Shown: piece after piece, positions 8,422 through 18,512 of the stretch
How positions within the stretch are numbered: the stretch's first letter is position 1
How the letters are laid out: every line of letters begins with the position of its first letter
Origin: Clostridiales bacterium
GTDB taxonomy: Bacteria > Bacillota > Clostridia > Oscillospirales > Acutalibacteraceae
NCBI GenBank assembly: GCA_024690965.1
Contig: JAILOG010000004.1
Location: forward strand, 22,593 to 86,592
Direction: 5' to 3'
DNA length: 64,000 bases
The notes under the pieces: generated by a model
The model's database searches: none
The model's input: only the letters and a program-made list of their open reading frames with translations
Told to the model about the DNA's origin: nothing
Position numbers and translations under genes: made by a program

Positions 8422-9885
8422 TTGGTTTTGTCGCGCAAAATAAAAGCGTCATTGATGCTCATTATATCATTAGTTATGATTACAATGACAATATCATCGG
8501 CATCCGGCGCAGATATAGGCTACTACTCCGGCGACTATACTTCTCACAAATTGTTTTGCAAAGGCAACTACTTTTATTCATTGCACTATGGCACGAACAG
8601 CGCCGTGGGCACAGTTTACAGCGAAAATTTGAAAAATATTCAATCTTCCGATTTTGTAACATACGATTCGCAAATTCTTACCTGCTTTCAGTTAAGCGGA
8701 GACTTTTATGCCGTTTGTCACGGAATGTCTTACGATACTCCCAGCACTAATGATTTTATGGTATTCAAAGGCGACAGTATGTCGTCAATGTATCTGCAAT
8801 ACACAAAACATTCTTCATCCTTTTCATTAAACAGCGCGGCGGCGGACTCTCACCTGAATATATACGCGGTAGATTACGGATACGGAGGCGATATAAAATC
8901 TGTATCCGCAACAAGTGAAAGAGTTTCGACATATCATATAGGCACAAAAAATATTGACTGCATTACAAATAATGATTCATTAAGCTTTGTTGCTTTGGCA
9001 AGCCAAAACAAAGTATATGTAAAATCCGCCGATGCTACCGAGTTTTCTCTTGCGGCAACTTTGGGTGAAAACATAACGCGTCTGTATTTTTTGTCTGATA
9101 ATTATATTTTGTGCAACGGACAGTATATAGTAGACGTATACGGAGGTTATCTGGGTTCTCTCGGTAAATTCTCTTATGAATCTCAGGGCTGTTATTGCAA
9201 CAATTATTTTTACATCACCGTAGGAAGTACCGTGGTTAAATACGACGCATTACTCAACTGCGTAAAAGAATACCCCGTAAACGGTAACGCGCTTGATTGC
9301 GCCGTGTGCAACAATACCGCGGCAGTGCTTGCCGATTCGGGCGGAAAGCTGTGTATTTTTCTCCTTACCGACAAAAGCGAAAACGATAGTCCTTCTCCCT
9401 CGGCTTCCGAAAACAAAAACTCCCCAAAAGCCAAAGACTCAGACAAAAGCGGCAAAAGCACAAAAGCCAACACATCGTCTTATATTACGGAAAAAACTGC
9501 GGATACGGATTGCTCCGTTATTTACATAACTCAAGGAACTACTGTCGCAAAGTTGCTTAAATCGGATATTTTTGAAGATAATAACGTCGCTTTTGAAAAC
9601 TACAGCGGCGTTTCGATAACATCGGGTAAATTAGGCACGGGCGCAACAATCACAAACAGCGCCTCCGGAGATAAATACAGCGTTGTGCTCACGGGCGATA
9701 TAACGGGAGAAGGAAATATAAACTCCAAAGATATAAACAACTTCTGCGACGCTCTTGTGGGAAATCGCGTATTTTCATCGGCGCAGTCGTTCGCAGCGGA
9801 TGTAAACAAAGACGGACAAATAGATTTGCTTGACCTGCTGTGCGACGAGAAGATTACGGAAGGTAAATACAAACCAAAGTATTAA
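8422..9885 (+). CDS. Secreted protein with dockerin-like C-terminus
   Basis: The start is a TTG, at 8422 or 8428, behind GGAG at 8414-8417; no ATG fits. The N-terminus is a signal peptide (SRKIKASLMLIISLVMITM, cleavage near SSASG). The middle about 280 residues are beta-rich with regularly spaced strands, possibly a WD/Kelch-like propeller, but I do not recognise the family. A Ser/Lys/Asp-rich linker lies near residues 310-350. The last about 60 residues carry two EF-hand-like loops, DITGEGNINSKD and DVNKDGQIDLLD, spaced as in a type I dockerin. The protein is probably exported and docked to a cohesin partner that is not in this window. It has its own promoter and is convergent with groEL. 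Confidence 0.75.
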   Translation: MVLSRKIKASLMLIISLVMITMTISSASGADIGYYSGDYTSHKLFCKGNYFYSLHYGTNSAVGTVYSENLKNIQSSDFVTYDSQILTCFQLSGDFYAVCHGMSYDTPSTNDFMVFKGDSMSSMYLQYTKHSSSFSLNSAAADSHLNIYAVDYGYGGDIKSVSATSERVSTYHIGTKNIDCITNNDSLSFVALASQNKVYVKSADATEFSLAATLGENITRLYFLSDNYILCNGQYIVDVYGGYLGSLGKFSYESQGCYCNNYFYITVGSTVVKYDALLNCVKEYPVNGNALDCAVCNNTAAVLADSGGKLCIFLLTDKSENDSPSPSASENKNSPKAKDSDKSGKSTKANTSSYITEKTADTDCSVIYITQGTTVAKLLKSDIFEDNNVAFENYSGVSITSGKLGTGATITNSASGDKYSVVLTGDITGEGNINSKDINNFCDALVGNRVFSSAQSFAADVNKDGQIDLLDLLCDEKITEGKYKPKY

Positions 9886-9924
9886 ACAAAACGCTGTTTA
9901 TATTGGTTATATAAAAGTATACAG

Positions 9925-9975
9925 AAAAAATCACCGTATGCCGAAAAGACTTCGGTACACGGTGATTTATTATTT
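9925..9975. terminator. Bidirectional terminator between the secreted gene and groEL
   Basis: Arms 9928-9937 and 9959-9968 pair perfectly, with an inner CCGAA/TTCGG pair. A-run on the left and T-rich on the right let it serve both convergent genes; the minus side (groEL) has the better T-run. Confidence 0.8.
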
Positions 9976-9983
9976 TACGTAAA

Positions 9984-11636
<1,653 letters not shown>

Positions 11637-11921
11637 TTATTCAACTACTGCCAATATATCTGATTGGCGAACTATTGTATATTCTTCACCGTCAAGCTTT
11701 ACTTCTGTTCCGCTGAATTTTCCGGTGATGACCTTGTCGCCTTCTTTAACATACATTTTAACTTCTTTTCCGTCTACAACGCCGCCGGGGCCTACCGCTA
11801 CAACAACGGAAAACTGAGGTTTTTCCTGTGAGCCTGATGAAAGAAAAATACCTCCCGAGGTCTTCTCCTCGGCTTCTTCTGCTTTAAGTACAACTCTGTC
11901 GAGTAATGGTTTGATATTCAT
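11637..11921 (-). CDS. groES: Co-chaperonin GroES
   Basis: GroES is the 10-kDa lid of the chaperonin. The ATG at 11921 gives the family N-terminus MNIKPLLDRVVLK and a length of 94 residues, and CGGGAGG lies just upstream; the longer frame back to 11960 would run into the CIRCE element. The mobile loop is EEKTSGGIFLSSGSQEKPQ, and VGPGGVVDGKEV is diagnostic. Confidence 0.98.
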   Translation of the reverse strand: MNIKPLLDRVVLKAEEAEEKTSGGIFLSSGSQEKPQFSVVVAVGPGGVVDGKEVKMYVKEGDKVITGKFSGTEVKLDGEEYTIVRQSDILAVVE

Positions 11922-11953
11922 TATATATTCCTCCCGTTTGAATATTATTTCAA

Positions 11954-11980
11954 TTAGCACTCACGATACCCGAGTGCTAA
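11954..11980. promoter_or_regulatory. CIRCE element (HrcA operator)
   Basis: TTAGCACTC, nine bases, GAGTGCTAA: a perfect 9-9-9 CIRCE. It lies 5 bases past the -10 of the groESL promoter, so a bound HrcA repressor would block initiation until heat shock. hrcA itself is not in the window. Confidence 0.97.
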
Positions 11981-11985
11981 TTAAT

Positions 11986-12013
11986 ATTTTAACCCATTTT
12001 TTATAAAAATCAA
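11986..12013 (-). promoter_or_regulatory. groESL promoter
   Basis: Minus strand TTGATT (12008-12013), 16-base spacer, TAAAAT (11986-11991), directly upstream of CIRCE. Confidence 0.75.
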
Positions 12014-12156
12014 GACTTTTTTGTCATTTATTTATTTTTTTGTTAAATATTTACTCGAGAGGTAGTTTTATAGCGCAAAACAATAACTTTTTGTTGATAA
12101 ACCAAGCCGAATGTGCTATAATTCTGCCCGAAAAAGTCCCGTATGAGGTTATTGTT

Positions 12157-13125
12157 ATGAAAATAGGCAATGTTGAAATAAAGGGCTACACAGCTCTTGC
12201 GCCCATGGCAGGCGTTGCGGACCGTGCGTTTCGTGAGCTTTGCAAAGATTTCGGCGCATCTTATGTTGTGAGTGAAATGGTAAGCTCAAAAGGAATTGAA
12301 TACTCAAACAAAAAAACGCAGTCGCTTATGCAGGTATCGCAAAGAGAGCACCCCTGCGCCGTGCAGATATTCGGCAACGAGCCTGAGGTTATGGCGCAAA
12401 GCGCAAAAGAAGCCGTTAAAGCAGGCGCGGATACAGTTGACATAAATATGGGCTGTCCCGCGCCTAAGATCGTAAACAACGGTTGCGGAAGCGCGCTTAT
12501 GAAAAGTCCAAAATTGTGCGGTGAAATAGTAAATGCCGTATCAAAGTCAGTTGATGTTCCCGTCACGGTGAAGATAAGAAAAGGCTGGAACAGCGAAAGT
12601 ATAAACGCTCTTGAAGTTGCGCAAATCTGTCAGCTGAACGGAGCGAAAGCCGTAACTATACACGGCAGGACACGTGAGGATATGTATAAACCCCACGCGG
12701 ACTGGGATATAATCAAGCTGTTAAAGCAAAACCTTGATATACCCGTGATAGGAAACGGAGATATAACGTGCGCCGAAGACGCCGAAAGAATGATAGATAA
12801 AACAGGCTGCGACCTTGTTATGATAGGGCGCGGAGCTTTGGGAAACCCTATGATATTCGCTGAAATAAACGCATGGTTCAATGATTTAAGGCAATTGCCG
12901 AAAGCATCTGTTACAGAAAAAGTTTCGGCTTTGCTCAAACAGGCAGAGCTTGCAGTAGAATATAAAGGAGAACGCGTAGCGATAAGAGAAATGCGCAAAC
13001 ACGCCGCGTGGTATTTTAAGGGCTTTGACGGCGCCGCCGCACTGAGAGATGAAGCAGGCAGAGCAGAAACTTTGGAGCAATTGCAAAAGCTGTGTGCCAA
13101 AGCGTTAATCATGAACAATACGTAA
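12157..13125 (+). CDS. dusB: tRNA-dihydrouridine synthase (DusB type)
   Basis: This is an FMN-dependent enzyme that reduces uridines in the tRNA D-loop. The start at 12157 (GAGG 8 bases upstream) gives MKIGNVEIKGYTALAPMAGV; the open frame back to 12040 has no support. VQIFGNEPEVM, DINMGCPAPKIVNNGCGSAL (with the catalytic Cys in NGCGSAL) and VTIHGRTREDMY are the family core, and NGDI and MIGRGALGNP the phosphate site. At 322 residues it is full length. It diverges from groESL. Confidence 0.95.
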   Translation: MKIGNVEIKGYTALAPMAGVADRAFRELCKDFGASYVVSEMVSSKGIEYSNKKTQSLMQVSQREHPCAVQIFGNEPEVMAQSAKEAVKAGADTVDINMGCPAPKIVNNGCGSALMKSPKLCGEIVNAVSKSVDVPVTVKIRKGWNSESINALEVAQICQLNGAKAVTIHGRTREDMYKPHADWDIIKLLKQNLDIPVIGNGDITCAEDAERMIDKTGCDLVMIGRGALGNPMIFAEINAWFNDLRQLPKASVTEKVSALLKQAELAVEYKGERVAIREMRKHAAWYFKGFDGAAALRDEAGRAETLEQLQKLCAKALIMNNT

Positions 13126-13150
13126 TAAGCAAACTATTTTATCAAAACAC

Positions 13151-13178
13151 TTTACTTTTTTATACAAATGGCTATAAT
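13151..13178 (+). promoter_or_regulatory. asnS promoter
   Basis: TTTACT (13151-13156), 16-base spacer, TATAAT (13173-13178), 33 bases before the asnS ATG. No leader long enough for a T-box is present. Confidence 0.65.
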
Positions 13179-13211
13179 GGTAATAATATTGATAAGAAAC
13201 GGAGATCAATT

Positions 13212-14585
13212 ATGAAACATACAGACATTATAGATATAATCGGTAACGCGGATTATATAGAAAAAGCCGTTACGATATGCGGTTGGGTAAGGACATCAAG
13301 AGATTCCAAAAATATGGCTTTTTTAGAGATAAATGACGGAACGTCTCTTTCGCATATGCAGGTTGTAATTGACAAAAACATAATAAGCGATACATCCGAT
13401 TTCATGCGTTTGGGAACAAGCCTTAAGATAACAGGTACAGTAGTTAAGGCGTTCAAAGGCGACAGCGTTGAAATAAACGCTTCCGAGATAACGGTACTTG
13501 GGGAATGTCCGCTTGATTATCCTCTCCAAAAAAAGCGTCATACACTTGAGTTTTTGAGAACCATGCCGCACCTTAGGGTAAGAACAAACACATTTAACGC
13601 TGTTTTCAGAGTAAGAAGCGTTGTGTCCGACGCGATACACAACTTCTTCCAGTCAAGGCATTTTGTATATGTTCACACACCGATACTCACAGGCAGCGAC
13701 TGTGAGGGCGCGGGCGAAATGTTTAAGGTAACAACAATAGGCTACTCTGACAAATACAAGAACGAGCAAGAGTACTACGAAAACGACTTCTTCGGCAAGA
13801 AAGCGGGTCTTTCCGTTTCCGGACAGCTGGAAGGCGAAATGGCGGCAATGGCGTTTGGCAAAATCTACACATTCGGTCCGTCTTTCCGTGCCGAAAACAG
13901 CAACACGCCCCGCCACGTTGCCGAATTTTGGCACGTTGAGCCCGAGGTCGCATTCGCGGAGCTTCCCGATATTATCGAGATAGCCGAAGATATGATAAAG
14001 CATATCATAAAAGAAGTTCTTGACCGCTGCTCAAGTGAAATAGACTTTTTTGAAAAGCATTTTGAGCAGGGCTTGCGCGACAAGCTTACTCACGTTATGA
14101 ATAGCAATTTTGAAATACTTGAATATACTAAAGCGATAGAAATTTTGCAAAACGCGGACGCAGACTTTGTATATCCCGTTGAGTGGGGCTGCGACCTGCA
14201 AACCGAGCACGAGAAATATATAACAGACGAAGTATTTAAAAAACCCGTATTTGTTATCAATTATCCTAAGGATATAAAATCCTTCTATATGAAGCAAAAC
14301 CCCGATGGCAAAACGGTTGCCGCGACTGATTTGCTCGTACCCGGAGTGGGTGAGATAATCGGCTGCAGTGAAAGAGAAGCCGACCTTGACAAACTGCTTG
14401 ACGCCATGCAAAAGCGCGGTATGACAATGGACGAATATAACGACTACGTTGATTTGAGAAAATTCGGCTCCGTTCCGCACAGCGGATTCGGCTTGGGCCT
14501 TGAGCGTATGATAATGTATGTTACGGGAATAAGCAATATAAGAGACGTTATACTGTTCCCCCGCACAGTGGGCAACATAAGATAA
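13212..14585 (+). CDS. asnS: Asparaginyl-tRNA synthetase
   Basis: This is a class IIb synthetase that charges tRNA-Asn. ATG at 13212 follows GGAGATCAATT. The N-terminal OB-fold anticodon domain (VTICGWVRTSRDSKNMAFLEINDG) is followed by the catalytic domain: motif 2 is in FGPSFRAENSNTPRHVAEFWHVEPE and motif 3 is GFGLGLERMIMYVTG. The serine in SVSGQLEGE is the AsnRS type rather than AspRS. At 457 residues it has the normal length. The stop overlaps an ATG at 14585, but murI is better started at 14612. Confidence 0.97.
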   Translation: MKHTDIIDIIGNADYIEKAVTICGWVRTSRDSKNMAFLEINDGTSLSHMQVVIDKNIISDTSDFMRLGTSLKITGTVVKAFKGDSVEINASEITVLGECPLDYPLQKKRHTLEFLRTMPHLRVRTNTFNAVFRVRSVVSDAIHNFFQSRHFVYVHTPILTGSDCEGAGEMFKVTTIGYSDKYKNEQEYYENDFFGKKAGLSVSGQLEGEMAAMAFGKIYTFGPSFRAENSNTPRHVAEFWHVEPEVAFAELPDIIEIAEDMIKHIIKEVLDRCSSEIDFFEKHFEQGLRDKLTHVMNSNFEILEYTKAIEILQNADADFVYPVEWGCDLQTEHEKYITDEVFKKPVFVINYPKDIKSFYMKQNPDGKTVAATDLLVPGVGEIIGCSEREADLDKLLDAMQKRGMTMDEYNDYVDLRKFGSVPHSGFGLGLERMIMYVTGISNIRDVILFPRTVGNIR

Positions 14586-14611
14586 TGCTACCTGTAAAGG
14601 AAGATTTGCGT

Positions 14612-15436
14612 ATGCAAAACAGACCTATAGGCGTGTTTGATTCGGGCGTGGGCGGACTCACCTGTGTAAAGGAGCTTAGAAAGCTTTTGCCGAATGAGGA
14701 TATAATCTATTTCGGCGACACCGGCAGAGTGCCATACGGCAACCGCAGTAACCAAACTATCAATAAATACGCCCGTCAAGACGCGGATTTTTTGATATCA
14801 AAAAACGTAAAAGCTATTATAGCCGCTTGCGGCACCGTAAGCTCAGTGGCGACTTCACTTGGGGATTCGCTTGATGTTTTTTACACGGGCGTGCTTGAGC
14901 CTACCGCCAAAGCCGCGGTAAACGCCACAAAAAACGGCAAAATTGCCGTAATAGGCACTACCGCAACAATAAAAAGCGGAAGCTATGAGCGTGAAATAAT
15001 GAGCATAGACCCTGAAATAAAGATCATTACTCAGGATTGTCCGCTGTTTGTTCCCCTTGTGGAAAACGGTTTTGTTGACAAAAATAATCGAATTACACGT
15101 CTTACTGTAAAGCATTATTTGAAAAACATCAGGCTGTCGGGCGCAGATACACTTATACTCGGTTGTACTCATTACCCCATTATAAAACATATAATAAAGG
15201 ATTATATGGGAGATAACGTGACGCTTATAGACTCGGGTTGCGCAACCGCCGAATACTGTGCCGAACATTTGGCAAAAAATGATATGCTTAACAACAAGGC
15301 AAGCAAAGGTTCAACAGAGTTTTATGTAAGCGACACAACCGAAGGCTTTTCTATGCTGGCAGGTTTGTTCTTAAACGAAAAGGTTAGTAATAACGTGTAT
15401 CACATAGACATAGGAGCGCTTGCAGCAAAGAAATGA
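14612..15436 (+). CDS. murI: Glutamate racemase
   Basis: This enzyme makes D-glutamate for peptidoglycan. The ATG at 14612 has AAGGAAG about 8 bases upstream; an ATG at 14585 overlapping the asnS stop has none. IGVFDSGVGGLTC supplies the first catalytic region and the catalytic cysteines lie in IAACGTVSS and LGCTHYP. The first is normally ACNT in this family, so an Asn to Gly change is present at that site. 274 residues is normal. It follows asnS by 26 bases and ends at a clear terminator. Confidence 0.93.
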   Translation: MQNRPIGVFDSGVGGLTCVKELRKLLPNEDIIYFGDTGRVPYGNRSNQTINKYARQDADFLISKNVKAIIAACGTVSSVATSLGDSLDVFYTGVLEPTAKAAVNATKNGKIAVIGTTATIKSGSYEREIMSIDPEIKIITQDCPLFVPLVENGFVDKNNRITRLTVKHYLKNIRLSGADTLILGCTHYPIIKHIIKDYMGDNVTLIDSGCATAEYCAEHLAKNDMLNNKASKGSTEFYVSDTTEGFSMLAGLFLNEKVSNNVYHIDIGALAAKK

Positions 15437-15454
15437 AAATCAGAATAAATATTA

Positions 15455-15490
15455 CCGCCGGTTTATATGATCGGCGGATTTTTGCTTTTA
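15455..15490 (+). terminator. murI terminator
   Basis: CCGCCG (15455-15460) pairs with CGGCGG (15472-15477), followed by ATTTTTGCTTTT. Confidence 0.8.
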
Positions 15491-15494
15491 AATA

Positions 15495-15523
15495 TTGTAA
15501 TATTATGTTAGAAGTAATATAAT
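15495..15523 (+). promoter_or_regulatory. comM promoter
   Basis: TTGTAA (15495-15500), 17-base spacer, TATAAT (15518-15523), 24 bases before the comM start. Confidence 0.65.
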
Positions 15524-15547
15524 ATTTCGCGGATTGAGGTGATATTG

Positions 15548-17074
15548 ATGGTTTACTCGAGCAACAGCATGGGGATATTCGGGCTTGACGCGTTCAAAGT
15601 GCAGGTTGAAGCCAATATAGAACGCGGTCTGCCGTATTTCGGAGTTGTGGGCTTGCCAGATGCCGCGGTAAAAGAATCTCGCGACCGTGTTCGTGCGGCT
15701 ATAACAAATTGCGGCTTTACATTTCCCGTAGCGCGTATAATTGTTAATTTAGCCCCCGCGGACATTCGAAAAGAAGGCCCCATTTACGACCTGCCGATAC
15801 TTATCTCCCTGCTTTCTGCGACGGGTCAGTTAAGCGGCGATTACGACGACAGCGCATTTATAGGCGAGTTGTCTTTATCGGGAGACGTAAGAAGCATTAA
15901 CGGAGTTTTGCCTATGACGATAGAGGCGAAAAACGCATGCTTTAAAAATATATTTGTGCCATATGACAATTGCAGCGAAGCCGCAGCAATTGAAGGGATA
16001 AACGTTTACGGTGTAAAGAATGTATATGAGCTGTGTTCTCACCTTACGGGAGTTAAAAAGCTTTCGCCCGCAAAATACACTCCTCCTGCAGTGCCGGAGC
16101 ATACGATATATCCCGATTTTTGTCAGGTAAAGGGACAGTTTGAGGCTAAGCGTGCTTTAGAGATAGCGGCGGCAGGCGGTCACAATATACTTCTTATAGG
16201 TCCTCCCGGCTCGGGCAAAAGTATGCTCGCGAAAAGAGTACCGTCAATACTTCCCGAAATGACATTTGACGAAACGATAGAAACAACGAAGATACACTCT
16301 GTCGCGGGCAATATTTCAAGCGGTCATTCGCTTGTTGGGGAAAGGCCCTTCAGGTCGCCTCACCACACAATTTCTCCTGCGGGGCTTACAGGCGGCGGAA
16401 CAATCCCCCACCCGGGGGAAATAAGCCTTGCGCACAACGGCGTACTATTTCTCGATGAACTCCCCGAATTTCCACGAAGCACGATGGAGGCATTAAGACA
16501 ACCCCTTGAGGACGGCGTAGTTACCATATCAAGAGTTACCGCCTCGCTGTCTTACCCTTGCTCTATTATACTCATAGGAGCTATGAATCCATGCCCATGC
16601 GGCTACTTTGGCAACAGCGCGCGTAAGTGTGTATGCTCGCCATCTGCGGTTGCGAAATATTTATCACGTATTTCGGGACCTCTTCTTGACAGATTCGATA
16701 TACATATTGAAGTTCCCGCTGTTAAATTTGAAGATATAAGCAACGATTTGCCGAGCGAAAAGTCCTCGGAAATACGCAAACGTGTAAACGAAACCCGTAA
16801 ATTACAACAAGAGCGCTATAAAGAAAGCGATATAACCTGCAACGCAAAGCTTACACCGGGAATGATGGAAAAATACTGTAAATTAGACAGCAGCGCAGTT
16901 ACCATAATGAAAAACGCGTTTGACAACATAGGTCTTTCCGCAAGAGCGTACGATAAAATACTTAAAGTTGCGCGCACCATTGCAGATATGGACCGTTGTG
17001 AAGTAATTCAGCCGCAACACATAACGGAAGCTATCCGTTACCGCAGCCTTGATAATAAATATTGGAAAGTTTAA
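15548..17074 (+). CDS. comM: YifB/ComM-family Mg-chelatase-like AAA+ ATPase
   Basis: ComM is a hexameric helicase that promotes branch migration during natural transformation; in many bacteria its role is less clear. The ATG at 15548 follows AGGTG by 6 bases. The N-terminal LonC-like domain (residues about 1-165) contains GLPDAAVKESRDRVRAAI. The ATPase domain has Walker A GPPGSGKSMLAKR and Walker B LFLDELPEF. A zinc-binding CPCGYFGNSARKCVCS motif and the C-terminal domain with GLSARAYDKILKVARTIAD complete the family plan. 508 residues is normal. It is monocistronic here. Confidence 0.95.
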   Translation: MVYSSNSMGIFGLDAFKVQVEANIERGLPYFGVVGLPDAAVKESRDRVRAAITNCGFTFPVARIIVNLAPADIRKEGPIYDLPILISLLSATGQLSGDYDDSAFIGELSLSGDVRSINGVLPMTIEAKNACFKNIFVPYDNCSEAAAIEGINVYGVKNVYELCSHLTGVKKLSPAKYTPPAVPEHTIYPDFCQVKGQFEAKRALEIAAAGGHNILLIGPPGSGKSMLAKRVPSILPEMTFDETIETTKIHSVAGNISSGHSLVGERPFRSPHHTISPAGLTGGGTIPHPGEISLAHNGVLFLDELPEFPRSTMEALRQPLEDGVVTISRVTASLSYPCSIILIGAMNPCPCGYFGNSARKCVCSPSAVAKYLSRISGPLLDRFDIHIEVPAVKFEDISNDLPSEKSSEIRKRVNETRKLQQERYKESDITCNAKLTPGMMEKYCKLDSSAVTIMKNAFDNIGLSARAYDKILKVARTIADMDRCEVIQPQHITEAIRYRSLDNKYWKV

Positions 17075-17227
17075 AATATTGATTTTCACAAATTATTGCT
17101 GTATTAAAATTCGGACATTACCGTTTACATAACAAACACAAATCAGTATAATTGCGCCGATTGGAATGAAAAAGAAAGTCGACCGAAAATAAGAGTTCCC
17201 TGCGGTGAGAAATGATAAATATAAAAC

Positions 17228-17256
17228 TTGCCAAATTACAGGTTATGTGGTATAAT
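17228..17256 (+). promoter_or_regulatory. Promoter of the DegT-Ntn-membrane protein operon
   Basis: TTGCCA (17228-17233), 17-base spacer, TATAAT (17251-17256), 55 bases before the TTG start at 17312. Confidence 0.7.
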
Positions 17257-17311
17257 TCACTTCTAAAAAGTTTGTTTATTCCGAATTTGTTTTCTTTTGG
17301 AAGTGATTTTT

Positions 17312-18511
17312 TTGAATGTACCGTTTTCACCGCCCGATATAGGTGAAGAAGAAATAGAAGCAGTAACCCGTTGTTTAAAATCCGGTTGGATAACGACAGG
17401 TCCTTTAACGAAAAGGTTTGAACGCGAAATAGCCGAATACTGCGGAACAAAGAAAGCGGCTTGCTTAAGCTCAGCAACTGCGTGTATGGAGCTTTGTTTG
17501 AGAATGCTCGGCGTAGGACCCGGAGACGAGGTAATAACCTGCGCTTATACATACACTGCTTCCGCGAGTGTAATTCATCATGTCGGCGCGAAAATAGTTT
17601 TGGTAGACACGGCGAAGAATTCGTTTTTTATGGATTACGAAAAGCTTGAGGCTGCCATCACCGAAAAAACAAAAGTTATAATACCGGTTGACCTTGCGGG
17701 AATAATGTGCGATTACGACAAGATATTTGAGATAGTAGAGCGAAAGAAAAGGCTCTTTAAGCCAAACAGTAAAATACAAAAGGCTTTTAACAGAATAATT
17801 GTTGTTTCCGATTCGGCACACGCCTTCGGCTCAGAAAAGAACGGCAAAAGATGCGGAAGTTTGGCTGACTTTACCTGCTTTTCGTTCCACGCGGTTAAAA
17901 ATCTGACTACGGCAGAGGGTGGCGCGGTAACGTGGCGCGAGATAGATAATTACGACAGCAATACTATTTACACCGCATTTATGAACCTTTCGTTGCATGG
18001 GCAGACTAAAGACGCGCTAACAAAAAATCTTTGCGGATCTTGGGAATACGATATAGTAAGCCCGGATTACAAGTGCAATATGACAGATATTATGGCGGCT
18101 ATGGGACTCACCCAGCTCAAACGCTACGACAGCATATTACAGCGCAGAAGGTATTTGTTTAATAAATACAGTAAAGCGCTGAAAATGCAGGGTATCCAAG
18201 TTTTGCCCCATTTAACCAAGGGCAATAAGTCTAATTGCCACTTGTTTATGGTAAGACTTACTGATAAGGATATAACCTTCCGTAACAACCTTATGGAAAA
18301 AATGGCTAACGCGGGCATATCGTGTAATGTGCATTTTAAGCCACTGCCAATGATGACAGCTTACAAAAATTTGGGCTTTGATATAAAGGATTATCCAAAT
18401 TCCTTTAATATGTATAAAAACGAGATTACACTTCCGCTGAACACCTGTATATCAGATATAGAAGTGGACTATGTTATAGATAATTTTATAAGCTTTTTAA
18501 GGGAGAAATAA
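17312..18511 (+). CDS. DegT/DnrJ/EryC1-family sugar aminotransferase
   Basis: This is a PLP-dependent fold-I enzyme of the group that aminates nucleotide-linked keto-sugars for surface glycans. A TTG start at 17312 sits 6 bases after GGAAGTG and gives the family N-terminus MNVPFSPPDIGEEEIEAV. LKSGWITTGPLTKRFE, the phosphate-binding SSATACMEL and the PLP-lysine region SFHAVKNLTTAEGG are diagnostic. DYKCNMTDIMAAMGLTQL matches the UDP-4-amino-arabinose transaminase subgroup. No other sugar-nucleotide gene is nearby, which leaves the substrate open. It is followed one base later by the Ntn-like gene, so the two are probably co-translated. Confidence 0.9.
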   Translation: MNVPFSPPDIGEEEIEAVTRCLKSGWITTGPLTKRFEREIAEYCGTKKAACLSSATACMELCLRMLGVGPGDEVITCAYTYTASASVIHHVGAKIVLVDTAKNSFFMDYEKLEAAITEKTKVIIPVDLAGIMCDYDKIFEIVERKKRLFKPNSKIQKAFNRIIVVSDSAHAFGSEKNGKRCGSLADFTCFSFHAVKNLTTAEGGAVTWREIDNYDSNTIYTAFMNLSLHGQTKDALTKNLCGSWEYDIVSPDYKCNMTDIMAAMGLTQLKRYDSILQRRRYLFNKYSKALKMQGIQVLPHLTKGNKSNCHLFMVRLTDKDITFRNNLMEKMANAGISCNVHFKPLPMMTAYKNLGFDIKDYPNSFNMYKNEITLPLNTCISDIEVDYVIDNFISFLREK

Positions 18512-18512
18512 T

